Shown: positions 23,340 to 30,964 of the stretch, in pieces
Position numbering within the stretch: position 1 is the stretch's first letter
Layout of the letters: each line of letters opens with the position of its first letter
Origin: an uncultured Bacilli bacterium
Lineage (GTDB): Bacteria > Bacillota_I > Bacilli_A > RF39 > UBA660
Direction: 5' to 3'
Length of the DNA stretch: 32,830 nucleotides
Assembly: GCA_944364015.1 (NCBI GenBank)
Contig: CALVVX010000003.1
Span: forward strand, 1-32,830
The notes under the pieces: generated by a model
Seen by the model: the letters and a program-made list of their open reading frames with translations, nothing else
The model's database searches: none
What the model was told of the DNA's origin: nothing
Made by a program: the position numbers and the translations under genes

Positions 23340-24239
23340 ATGAAAATGAAACTAACTAAATACGATATAGGAATAGTTGTTATCCTAATAGCAATAGTAG
23401 TAGGAATAGTTGCAATTAGCATATATACAATTACACATCGAACTCGTGATGTAGAAGTAGACGAAGTAAAAGACTACTCACTTTATTTCATGGTAGTAAA
23501 CAATATAAATACTTTCTATGAATATGTATCAAATAATGATAATGATGCAGTAATAAGTCTATTAGATAATAAATATATAGAAAAAGAAAATATAACTAGA
23601 AATAACTTAAACACTCATATATTAAATTATGGAATTGACATAGGGGTAATTCCAGATTATATAACAACATTTAAAATAGATAATAACATTGCATATTTTG
23701 TACACGGAAAACTAGAACAAACAATATATCTAGAACCAAGTAAAATTGTAAACAATAACTTTAATATGTTAATGTTAATAGATATTGATAACCTTACATT
23801 TTCACTATATCCTACAACCGAAGAAGAATATAAACAAATATTATCAACAATACCAAGTATAAATATTACTAAAAATAATTATAATGAATATCAAGGAGTA
23901 AGTGAAATGTCTAACCAATCAGTATGTGTAATATACTTAACGGACTTTTTATCCAAATTAGAAAATAATATAGACAGCACTTATGAACTTATAAGTAAAA
24001 ACACATTGGCAAAATTAAGTACTATAGATAAGTATAGAGACTACATCAATCAAAACATAGGAAATTACACAACAAAAGTAGATAGATGTGCCGTAACAGG
24101 TGATTCAATCGTAGGAAAAACATTTAGAGTATACGATGCAAATAATAATTATTTTGAATTTATAGAAAATGGCATTATGAAATATCATGTTAATTTAGAA
24201 ATATCATATGAAAAAGAAGAAACAACAGAAAGTAATTAA
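23340..24239 (+). CDS. Bitopic membrane protein, possible VirB8/TcpC-like with two NTF2-like domains
   Basis: A 299-residue protein with one N-terminal membrane helix (about 10-32) and an external part that reads as two similar modules. Module one (about 45-165) includes INTFYEYVSNNDNDAVISLL. Module two (about 190-295) includes VCVIYLTDFLSKLENNIDST, KYRDYINQNIG and a final strand series ending in FEFIENGIMKYHVNLEISYE. Tandem NTF2-like domains after one membrane helix are the hallmark of Gram-positive VirB8 homologues such as TcpC. The similarity is structural and pattern-based only, with no clear sequence signature. Its position between the wall hydrolase and the amidase fits. Confidence 0.5.
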   Translation: MKMKLTKYDIGIVVILIAIVVGIVAISIYTITHRTRDVEVDEVKDYSLYFMVVNNINTFYEYVSNNDNDAVISLLDNKYIEKENITRNNLNTHILNYGIDIGVIPDYITTFKIDNNIAYFVHGKLEQTIYLEPSKIVNNNFNMLMLIDIDNLTFSLYPTTEEEYKQILSTIPSINITKNNYNEYQGVSEMSNQSVCVIYLTDFLSKLENNIDSTYELISKNTLAKLSTIDKYRDYINQNIGNYTTKVDRCAVTGDSIVGKTFRVYDANNNYFEFIENGIMKYHVNLEISYEKEETTESN

Positions 24240-24275
24240 AAAAATAAAAACAAATATAATTAAATAGAGGTGTGT

Positions 24276-24947
24276 ATGAAAAAATACCAAATCTTTATCT
24301 TAATTATGTTTTTTTTATCAATATGTATATTCGAAAAAGTAAATGCTACTATAAAAGATTTACCACTATTAGATAAAATCATATATTTAGATGCAGGACA
24401 TGGAGGAAAAGACTGTGGTGCAATATCAGGAAGCACAATGGAAAAAGACTTAAACTTAAGTATCGTAAAAAAACTAGCCCAACAACTAGGAGAAAAAGGC
24501 GCAATAGTATTATTAACAAGAAATACTGATAAAGATTTAGCAAATAAAAATACTCAAAACAGAAAAAGAAGTGATTTAACCAATAGAGCAATGCTAATAA
24601 ACAAATCTAAAGCCAATTTATATATATCAATACATATGAACTCAACATCTAATAAAAACTGGCGAGGACTACAAATATTTTATAATAGTAAAAATAAAGA
24701 AAATGAAAAATTAGCAAAAATAGTAAACGAAACAATCAAAAAGAAAATGAGTACTGTAAGAGAAATAAAAAAAGACAATAATTATTATATGTATAAACAA
24801 ATAAGAACACCAGGAATATTAATAGAAGCAGGATTTTTATCTAATCCAAGTGATCTATATTTATTAAAACAAGACAAATATCAAGAATATTTAGCTAATC
24901 TAATAACAAATGGAATAATAGAATATATAAAAAAAAAGAAATTATAA
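24276..24947 (+). CDS. N-acetylmuramoyl-L-alanine amidase (Amidase_3), secreted or membrane-anchored
   Basis: A 223-residue zinc amidase that cleaves the bond between MurNAc and the stem peptide. An N-terminal hydrophobic segment (about 5-21) acts as signal or anchor. Catalytic signatures are IIYLDAGHGGKDCGA (first His ligand), MEKDLNL (Glu ligand), YISIHMNS (second His ligand) and ILIEAGFLSNPSD (catalytic Glu). The start is ATG 24276 with AGAGGTG just upstream; the GTG at 24270 overlaps that site. It lies 36 bases after the previous gene with no promoter between, so it is probably the last gene of the machine's transcript. Its stop overlaps the convergent GNAT gene by 6 bases. Confidence 0.88.
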   Translation: MKKYQIFILIMFFLSICIFEKVNATIKDLPLLDKIIYLDAGHGGKDCGAISGSTMEKDLNLSIVKKLAQQLGEKGAIVLLTRNTDKDLANKNTQNRKRSDLTNRAMLINKSKANLYISIHMNSTSNKNWRGLQIFYNSKNKENEKLAKIVNETIKKKMSTVREIKKDNNYYMYKQIRTPGILIEAGFLSNPSDLYLLKQDKYQEYLANLITNGIIEYIKKKKL

Positions 24948-25349
24948 TATCTCTTTTTCAAACAAACTAATCTTATTATTAAAACCTAAATCTTTATAAA
25001 AATTAAAATCTAAACTATTATTTTTAACAACATAAATAAAACTACAGTTATTATCTTTAGCAATTTTTTCACAAGCCTGAATAAGTAAAAGCTCAATCTT
25101 TGTATTTTTATACTTATCTTTTACACAAATACTGTTGATAAGAGAAAAACGCTTATTCTCAACTTCATTAACTAAAATATTTATTTGTGCAAAGCCAACA
25201 ATATTATTATCAGTTTCTGAAACTATTATAATCTTATCATCAAAAGAATTAATATCATGATACATAATATTTTTATTAAAAACCTCATTATATAAATCAA
25301 TTATACCTAAATAATCACTATGACGAATTTTTCTTATCAGTACTTTCAT
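24942..25349 (-). CDS. GNAT-family acetyltransferase
   Basis: A 135-residue GNAT-fold protein of unknown substrate. The fold is visible as IRKIRHSDYLGIIDLYNEVF (strand 1 and helix 1), KIIIVSETDNNIVGFAQINI (strands 2-4), SLINSICVKDKYKN (motif A strand) and NNSLDFNFYKDLGFNNK (the usual late-helix FY-x-x-LGF). The acetyl-CoA loop is degenerate: the family's R/Q-x-x-G-x-G/A reads KNTKIE here, so cofactor binding may be weakened. The start at 25349 has GGAGG 5 bases upstream, and an extended -10 TGATATAAT is at 25392-25387 on the minus strand. Confidence 0.8.
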   Translation of the reverse strand: MKVLIRKIRHSDYLGIIDLYNEVFNKNIMYHDINSFDDKIIIVSETDNNIVGFAQINILVNEVENKRFSLINSICVKDKYKNTKIELLLIQACEKIAKDNNCSFIYVVKNNSLDFNFYKDLGFNNKISLFEKEIL

Positions 25350-25386
25350 AAATACCTCCATTCTTAATATATCTATTCTATAAAAA

Positions 25387-25395
25387 ATTATATCA
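25387..25395 (-). promoter_or_regulatory. Extended -10 promoter of the GNAT gene
   Basis: TGATATAAT read on the minus strand, with a weak -35-like TTGTTA at a 19-base spacing upstream. It is divergent from the Abi_2 promoter about 55 bases away. Confidence 0.6.
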
Positions 25396-25445
25396 TAATT
25401 TCCCACATTTCTAACAAAATTTTTATATCTTTTTAGACTTTTTTG

Positions 25446-25454
25446 TGTTATAAT
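25446..25454 (+). promoter_or_regulatory. Extended -10 promoter of the Abi_2-htrA operon
   Basis: TGTTATAAT (25446-25454) with no clear -35 box. A transcript would start near 25461 and reach AGGTGAT and ATG 25481. Confidence 0.65.
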
Positions 25455-25480
25455 GTTAAAGTAGGTTGGCAGGTGATAAC

Positions 25481-26407
25481 ATGGAGAAAATCTTCAAAAC
25501 AATTGAAGAACAAATAGACATATTAAAATCAAAAGGCTTAATAATTGAAGATGAATACGAAGCAGGAAGAACATTATTACGAGAAAACTACTTCTTTATA
25601 AGTGGTTATCGGCACTTATTTATAAATACCACTGCAGATCATAACTTCATTGTAGGTACAACATTTAATGAAATATATGCATTATTCAAATTTGATCGAC
25701 ATTTTAGAAATATATTATTTAGAAACCTGTTAATGATAGAAAATAACTTAAAATCAGTAACATCATATCAATTATCAAAAAAATATGGATATAAGGAAAA
25801 AGAATACTTAAATCCTAAAAACTTTACACAAGATAAAGACAAAAGAAGAAGAGTAAAAGACATAATTGAAAAAATGAAACGACAAATAAGAGTAAACGGA
25901 TCCCATCACAATGCCACAATGCATTATATATATAATTATGGTTACATACCAATGTGGATATTAGTAAAAGTATTATCATTTGGAATAGTATGTGAACTAT
26001 ATACAATATTAAAACAAGAAGATAAAGTAGAAATAGCTGAAATATTTAACGTAAACACAAGCCAAATGGAAGAATATCTACCAATATTAGCTAATTACCG
26101 TAATTTATGTGCACACGAAGATATAGTATTTGAACATAGAACAGAAAGATTTATATCAAATACAGATTATCATCAAAAGATGCGAATAGAAAAATTAAAT
26201 GGAGAATATATATATGGTAAGAATGATATATTTAGCTTAATAATAATATTAAAAAGCCTATTAGATGAAGAAGATTTTCATCAAATGCTAAAAGAAATAA
26301 ATTATGAAATAGAACTATTAGACAGTAGAATAGATTCTATTCCAATTGAAAAAGTATTAGATAGAATGGGAGTGCCCGTAAATTATATGGACATACTAGA
26401 TTTATAG
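25481..26407 (+). CDS. Abi_2 family protein (AbiD/AbiF-like, HEPN RNase fold)
   Basis: A 308-residue protein of the Abi_2 family, known from abortive-infection phage resistance (AbiD, AbiD1, AbiF) and belonging to the HEPN superfamily. The N-terminus has the typical IEEQIDILKSKGLIIED and a following NYFFISGYRHLF. The HEPN signature R-x4-H is intact as RNLCAH (R207-H212), so RNase activity is plausible. The gene starts at ATG 25481; an in-frame TTG at 25466 overlaps the ribosome site. The htrA-like gene starts 13 bases after its stop, so the two share a transcript. Single-gene Abi_2 systems are common, so a partner is not required. Confidence 0.87.
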   Translation: MEKIFKTIEEQIDILKSKGLIIEDEYEAGRTLLRENYFFISGYRHLFINTTADHNFIVGTTFNEIYALFKFDRHFRNILFRNLLMIENNLKSVTSYQLSKKYGYKEKEYLNPKNFTQDKDKRRRVKDIIEKMKRQIRVNGSHHNATMHYIYNYGYIPMWILVKVLSFGIVCELYTILKQEDKVEIAEIFNVNTSQMEEYLPILANYRNLCAHEDIVFEHRTERFISNTDYHQKMRIEKLNGEYIYGKNDIFSLIIILKSLLDEEDFHQMLKEINYEIELLDSRIDSIPIEKVLDRMGVPVNYMDILDL

Positions 26408-26420
26408 AAAGAGGTAAAAT

Positions 26421-27512
26421 ATGAAAGAAAATAAAAGTAACATAATAATAATAGTAGTAGCAGTTTTATTATCATTTGTAAGTGGAACTGTAGGCTCATA
26501 TTTGGTAATAACAAATGTACCAAGCATCACCAAAAAAGTGGTAGAAAATGTAAGCAAGTCAGAATATACTGAAAACAGCATAGCAGATTCAGTAGATAAA
26601 GTTAAAAATGCAGTAGTAGTAGTCATGTCATATAAAAACAACATGCAAATATCTACAGGAACAGGATTTGTATACAAAAAAGATGGAGATACATCTTATA
26701 TAATGACTAACAATCATGTAATTGAAAGTGCAGATAAAGTACAACTAATATTAGAAGATGGAAGCACAATAGAAGCAAGTATTGTTGGAGGAGAAACATA
26801 TTCTGATATAGCAGTATTAACCTCAAAAAGCGAAAAATTAAACACAGTAATTGAAATTGGAGACAGCTCACAATCAAGAGTAGGAGATACTGTATTTACA
26901 GTAGGATCTCCAATGGGAGAAGAATATCGTGGAACAGTAACTAAAGGAACATTATCAGGAAAAGATAGATTAGTCGCAGTCAGCTTCTCTGGTACAACTT
27001 CAGATTATTATATGAAAGTATTACAAACAGACGCTGCCATTAACCCTGGAAACAGTGGTGGTCCACTATTAAATATAAACGGAGAAGTAATCGGAGTTAA
27101 CTCATTAAAATTAGTAAAAGATGAAATAGAAGGAATGGGCTTTGCAATACCAATTGAAGACGCTTTAAACTATGCAGAAACACTAGAAAATGGAGACACC
27201 GTAGAAAGACCATATATAGGAATAGGAATGCTAGATATAACAGACCAATACTATTTATGGCAAAATGGAATAACAGTGCCAAATAACATAACACAAGGAG
27301 TAGCAATATTAAGTGTAGAACTAGGATCTCCTGCCCAAAGTGCTAACATACAAAAAGGAGATATAATAATAAAAATAAACGACACAGATATCTCATCAGT
27401 CGCAGAATTTAGATACGAATTATATAAATATAATGCCAAAGATACAATAAATATAACATATATAAGAGATGGCAAAGAACATACAACAAAAGTAACCCTA
27501 GCATCACAATAA
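26421..27512 (+). CDS. HtrA/DegP-type membrane-anchored serine protease with PDZ domain
   Basis: A 363-residue envelope quality-control protease. An N-terminal membrane helix (about 8-31) anchors it. The trypsin-like domain (about 52-255) has the triad H99 (TNNHV), D129 (SDIAVL) and S212 (PGNSGGP), and one PDZ domain (about 265-360) contains the GDIIIKINDTDI motif. The single PDZ and N-terminal anchor fit Firmicutes HtrA/YkdA-type proteins. It probably degrades misfolded exported proteins, which would be useful beside a large surface machine (inference). A strong terminator begins at its stop. Confidence 0.93.
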   Translation: MKENKSNIIIIVVAVLLSFVSGTVGSYLVITNVPSITKKVVENVSKSEYTENSIADSVDKVKNAVVVVMSYKNNMQISTGTGFVYKKDGDTSYIMTNNHVIESADKVQLILEDGSTIEASIVGGETYSDIAVLTSKSEKLNTVIEIGDSSQSRVGDTVFTVGSPMGEEYRGTVTKGTLSGKDRLVAVSFSGTTSDYYMKVLQTDAAINPGNSGGPLLNINGEVIGVNSLKLVKDEIEGMGFAIPIEDALNYAETLENGDTVERPYIGIGMLDITDQYYLWQNGITVPNNITQGVAILSVELGSPAQSANIQKGDIIIKINDTDISSVAEFRYELYKYNAKDTINITYIRDGKEHTTKVTLASQ

Positions 27513-27537
27513 AGAAGCATCATCAATGCTTCTTTTT
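27511..27537. terminator. Terminator shared by htrA and the convergent gene
   Basis: A 10-bp stem (27511-27520 with 27526-27535) has a 5-base loop. T runs follow on the plus strand and a T-rich stretch follows on the minus strand. It overlaps the stop of the minus-strand gene. Confidence 0.8.
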
Positions 27538-27849
27538 ACTATCAATAATTCTCTTATACAAAGTCTTAACATAATTTTTATTCAACTTTTTAGCATCAAA
27601 ATCAATCCTATGCTGCTTTAAATAATCTTGCCAAGCAATAATAGAACTAGTATTAATAAAAAATTTAGTATCAACATAAACATCAGACTTATAAGCAATA
27701 TTAGTATCTATATCAAAATATTTACCATCTTTAAAGAAAAACACTCCATTTTTAACAGGCTCAGTTTTAATCTTTGAAAAACCATTTTTCAAATGATCAA
27801 CACCCACAACCTTACATAATTGTGCAACAAAAAAAAGACACTTCTTCAT
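27523..27849 (-). CDS. Small protein of unknown function
   Basis: A 108-residue basic protein (many Lys, ending DSKKKH) that I do not recognise. No membrane helix or signal peptide is convincing; the first 16 residues are only mildly hydrophobic (CLFFVAQLCKVVGV). The middle has strand-like segments (GVFFFKDGKYFDIDTNIAYKSDVYVDTKFFI) and the C-terminus is helical. It has a good ribosome site (GTGGTGAT) and a consensus promoter, which indicates a real, well-expressed gene. It is divergent from the Sua5-like gene and shares a palindrome with it. No function is proposed. Confidence 0.7.
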   Translation of the reverse strand: MKKCLFFVAQLCKVVGVDHLKNGFSKIKTEPVKNGVFFFKDGKYFDIDTNIAYKSDVYVDTKFFINTSSIIAWQDYLKQHRIDFDAKKLNKNYVKTLYKRIIDSKKKH

Positions 27850-27875
27850 AAAATCACCACTTTTAATATGCCCAT

Positions 27876-27904
27876 ATTATACAAAAAAAAACGATACATG
27901 TCAA
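27876..27904 (-). promoter_or_regulatory. Consensus sigmaA promoter of the 108-residue protein gene
   Basis: TTGACA (27904-27899), 17-base spacer, TATAAT (27881-27876), read on the minus strand: a perfect match in both boxes. Confidence 0.85.
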
Positions 27905-27918
27905 TAAAATATTGACAT
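27898..27918. promoter_or_regulatory. Perfect palindrome spanning two divergent -35 boxes
   Basis: ATGTCAATA (27898-27906) and its exact reverse complement (27910-27918) are separated by AAA. Each arm contains the -35 box of one of the two divergent promoters. It could be an operator for a dimeric regulator, or only the by-product of two back-to-back consensus -35 boxes; the symmetry does extend beyond the hexamers. Confidence 0.5.
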
Positions 27919-27939
27919 TAAACTAAAATAAACTATAAT
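27912..27939 (+). promoter_or_regulatory. Promoter of the Sua5/YrdC-like gene
   Basis: TTGACA (27912-27917), 16-base spacer, TATAAT (27934-27939). It is followed by AAGGTGAG and ATG 27957. Confidence 0.85.
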
Positions 27940-27956
27940 AAATTAAGGTGAGAGAA

Positions 27957-28502
27957 ATGGAAAAAATAACAAAAAAAGATAAAAACTTAATAATAAAAAG
28001 CTTTAAAGAAAATAAAATACTAATAATGTTAACAGACACAGTATATGGAATAATGGCACTAGCAACAAAAGAAAACGAATTAAAAATAAATAAAATAAAA
28101 AGAAGCGACTCAAATAAAAAATTATCAGTAATATTTCCAGATAAAGAAACACTATATAAATACCTAGATGAAATAACTCAAGATAAAAAAAATCTAATAA
28201 ACAAAAAATTACCAGGAAAATATACATTTATAGTAAAACTAAAAAACTTCTCAAACTTTAAAAGAACTGATTTTGGAATTAGAATAACTACCAACAAATA
28301 TCTACAAAACATCATAAAAGAAGTAGGTCCAATATTAGCAACAAGTTGCAATATATCACATGAAAAAATATGTACTAATACAAACGAAATTGAAAATAAA
28401 TTCAAAAATGAAGATATAATATTAGTATTAGATAAAAAAGCAAATAACAAAGCCTCAACAATAATAGACATAACAGATACAATAAAAATAATAAGAAACT
28501 AA
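27957..28502 (+). CDS. Sua5/YciO/YrdC-family protein, probable L-threonylcarbamoyladenylate synthase
   Basis: A 181-residue YrdC-domain protein. Members of the TsaC/YrdC type make threonylcarbamoyl-AMP from Thr, bicarbonate and ATP for the t6A modification of tRNA. Visible family marks are MLTDTVYGIMALA, the basic KIKRSDSNKKLSVIFPD (usually K-R-x-KP-x-PL), RITTNKYLQNI and the late ATSCNISHEK, in place of the common T-SAN-x-SG. The divergence of these last motifs and the absence of the Sua5 C-terminal domain leave room for a YciO-like role. The start is ATG 27957; the GTG at 27948 lies within the ribosome site. Confidence 0.82.
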   Translation: MEKITKKDKNLIIKSFKENKILIMLTDTVYGIMALATKENELKINKIKRSDSNKKLSVIFPDKETLYKYLDEITQDKKNLINKKLPGKYTFIVKLKNFSNFKRTDFGIRITTNKYLQNIIKEVGPILATSCNISHEKICTNTNEIENKFKNEDIILVLDKKANNKASTIIDITDTIKIIRN

Positions 28503-28512
28503 TAAAAAAACT

Positions 28513-28531
28513 AAAAATGCTTCGCTTTTTT
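28513..28531 (+). terminator. Short terminator after the Sua5/YrdC-like gene
   Basis: An AAAAA-GC / GC-TTTTT stem with one bulged T and a 3-base loop is followed by T. It is short but well placed, 10 bases after the stop. Confidence 0.55.
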
Positions 28532-28540
28532 AACTAAAAA

Positions 28541-28549
28541 TGATATACT
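28541..28549 (+). promoter_or_regulatory. Extended -10 promoter of the phosphoketolase gene
   Basis: TGATATACT with a weak T-rich -35 region in the tail of the preceding terminator. AAGGAGG and ATG 28580 follow. Confidence 0.6.
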
Positions 28550-28579
28550 TAAATAAATTACAAAAAATAAGGAGGAAAA

Positions 28580-30922
28580 ATGAAAGAAGAACTAACAAAT
28601 GAAGAAATAGAAAAAATAGACAAATACTTTAAAGCAGCCAATTACTTATCAGTAGGACAACTATACTTATTAGATAACCCTCTGCTAAAAAGACCACTTG
28701 AAGCAAAAGACATAAAACCAAACATAGTAGGACACTGGGGAAGTGCACCAGGACAAAACTTTGTCTACATACACTTAAACAGAATAATCAAAAAATACAA
28801 CCTAGATATGATCTTTATATCAGGCCCAGGACACGGAGGACAAGCAAGCGTATCAAACACATACCTAGAAGGAAGCTATAGCCAAATATATCCAAACATA
28901 ACAAAAGACTACGAAGGATTAAAAAAATTATTCAAACAATTTAGCTTTCCTGGAGGAATATCATCACATGCCGCACCAGAAACACCAGGATCAATAAACG
29001 AAGGAGGAGAATTAGGATATAGCCTAGCCCATGCCTATGGAGCCGTATTAGACAACCCAAACCTAATTGCAGCCTGCATCATTGGAGACGGAGAAGCAGA
29101 AACCGGACCATTATCAGCAAGTTGGCATATAAACAAAATAATCAACCCCAAAACAGATGGAGTAGTATTACCAATATTACACCTAAACGGCTATAAAATT
29201 GCAAACCCAACAATATTTGCTAGAATTAGCGATGATGAAGTAGATAACTTCTTTAAAGGATGCGGATACACGCCATATTATGTTGAAGGAAAAGACCCCA
29301 AACAACTACATAAAAGAATGGCAACAGTATTAGATAACATAATAAACAAAATAAAAAAAATAAAAAAAGACGCCGAAGCCGGAATAACAACAAGACCAAT
29401 GTGGCCAATGATAATACTAAAAACACCAAAAGGATGGACAGGACCAAAAGAAGTAGAAGGAAGCTTTAAATCACATCAAGTACCAATAATCATTGATGAA
29501 GAACATAAAGAAAACATAAAAAAACTAGAAGAATGGCTAAAAAGCTATCACCCAGAAGAATTATTTGACGAAAACGGAACTCTAAAGCCAGAATTACAAG
29601 AACTAGCACCAACAGGAGTCCAAAAAATGGGACTAAACCCTCACGCAAACGGAGGAAAACTATTAAAAGAATTAAGAACCCCAGACTTTCGCAAATATGC
29701 CCTAACCATACCAACACCAGGATCAATAGACGCAAGTGATATGACCCAAGCAGGAAAATATTTAAGAGATGTAATCGAATTAAACAAAGACAACCAAAAC
29801 TTTAGAATATTTGGACCAGACGAAACAAAATCAAACAAACTAACATCAGTATTTGAAAAAACAAACCGCAAATGGCAAGCAATAATAAAAGAAACAGACG
29901 AAGCCATCGATGAAAACGGTGCAGTCATAGATAGCATTCTATCAGAACACATCTGTCAAGGACTACTAGAAGGATACCTACTAACAGGAAGACATGGAAT
30001 CTTTAATTCATACGAAGCATTCATCAGAATAGTAGACTCAATGGTATCACAACATGCCAAATGGCTAAAAGTAAGCAAAGAACTACCATGGAGAAAACCA
30101 ATAGCATCGCTAAACTACATACTATCATCTCACATATGGCAACAAGACCACAACGGTTATACCCACCAAGACCCAGGATTTATAAACCACATGGTAACAA
30201 AAAAAGCAGACACAGTTAGAATATACTTACCACCAGATGCAAACTGTTTATTATCATGCCTTGATCACTGCATAAAAAGCAAAAATTACATAAACGTAGT
30301 CATAGCATCAAAACATAACCGACCACAATGGCTAACCATGGAACAAGCAATAAAACACTGCACACAAGGAATCAGCATATGGCAATGGGCAAGCAACGAC
30401 CAAAACGAAGAACCAGACCTAATCATGGCCTCATGCGGAGACACACCAACCCTAGAATCACTCGCAGCAACATCAATATTAAGAGAAAACTTTCCAAACT
30501 TAAAAATTAGAGTAGTAAACATAGTAGACCTAATGAAATTACAATCAAACGAAGAACACCCACACGGATTAACAAACGACGATTATAACGCAATATTTAC
30601 AAAAAATAAACCAATAATATTTGCCTTTCACGGCTATCCAAACCTAATCCACCAATTAACATATAAAAGAGAAAACAAAAACTTACACGTACATGGATAC
30701 ATAGAAGAAGGAACAATAACAACACCATTTGACATGAGAGTACAAAATAAAATAGATCGATACCATTTAGTAATATCAGCCCTAAAAAACTTAGAAAACT
30801 ACCAAGACATATCATCAAACCTAATTCAAATATGTAAAAACAAAATAATAGAACACAAAGAATACATAAAAGAACACGGAATAGACATGCCAGAAATAAG
30901 AAATTGGAAATGGGAAAAATAA
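28580..30922 (+). CDS. xfp: Xylulose-5-phosphate/fructose-6-phosphate phosphoketolase
   Basis: A 780-residue thiamine-diphosphate enzyme that splits xylulose 5-phosphate (and often fructose 6-phosphate) with phosphate into acetyl phosphate plus glyceraldehyde 3-phosphate (or erythrose 4-phosphate). Diagnostic segments are [19 protein letters not shown] near residue 50, SGPGHGGQA, the [28 protein letters not shown] stretch, the ThDP/Mg motif [16 protein letters not shown], and a C-terminal domain ending [10 protein letters not shown]. Length is the family norm. It is a single-gene unit with its own promoter and a strong terminator. It implies heterofermentative or bifid-type sugar breakdown with acetyl phosphate as the energy product. 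Confidence 0.97.
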   Translation: MKEELTNEEIEKIDKYFKAANYLSVGQLYLLDNPLLKRPLEAKDIKPNIVGHWGSAPGQNFVYIHLNRIIKKYNLDMIFISGPGHGGQASVSNTYLEGSYSQIYPNITKDYEGLKKLFKQFSFPGGISSHAAPETPGSINEGGELGYSLAHAYGAVLDNPNLIAACIIGDGEAETGPLSASWHINKIINPKTDGVVLPILHLNGYKIANPTIFARISDDEVDNFFKGCGYTPYYVEGKDPKQLHKRMATVLDNIINKIKKIKKDAEAGITTRPMWPMIILKTPKGWTGPKEVEGSFKSHQVPIIIDEEHKENIKKLEEWLKSYHPEELFDENGTLKPELQELAPTGVQKMGLNPHANGGKLLKELRTPDFRKYALTIPTPGSIDASDMTQAGKYLRDVIELNKDNQNFRIFGPDETKSNKLTSVFEKTNRKWQAIIKETDEAIDENGAVIDSILSEHICQGLLEGYLLTGRHGIFNSYEAFIRIVDSMVSQHAKWLKVSKELPWRKPIASLNYILSSHIWQQDHNGYTHQDPGFINHMVTKKADTVRIYLPPDANCLLSCLDHCIKSKNYINVVIASKHNRPQWLTMEQAIKHCTQGISIWQWASNDQNEEPDLIMASCGDTPTLESLAATSILRENFPNLKIRVVNIVDLMKLQSNEEHPHGLTNDDYNAIFTKNKPIIFAFHGYPNLIHQLTYKRENKNLHVHGYIEEGTITTPFDMRVQNKIDRYHLVISALKNLENYQDISSNLIQICKNKIIEHKEYIKEHGIDMPEIRNWKWEK

Positions 30923-30959
30923 AAAAGATAACATGAAACCAAAACATGTAATCTTTTTT
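30921..30959. terminator. Bidirectional terminator between phosphoketolase and Sir2 genes
   Basis: A 15-position stem with one A-A mismatch (30921-30935 with 30945-30959) has a 9-base loop. A6 leads in and T6 leads out, so it works in both directions for the two convergent genes. Confidence 0.85.
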
Positions 30960-30964
30960 AAACA

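Noticed and set aside
5949..24947. Integrative conjugative element
   Set aside because: No relaxase, coupling protein, integrase, replication or excision genes and no flanking repeats were seen.
30328..30510. Plus-strand 60-codon frame inside the phosphoketolase gene
   Set aside because: It is an out-of-frame shadow of a complete, well-recognised enzyme gene.
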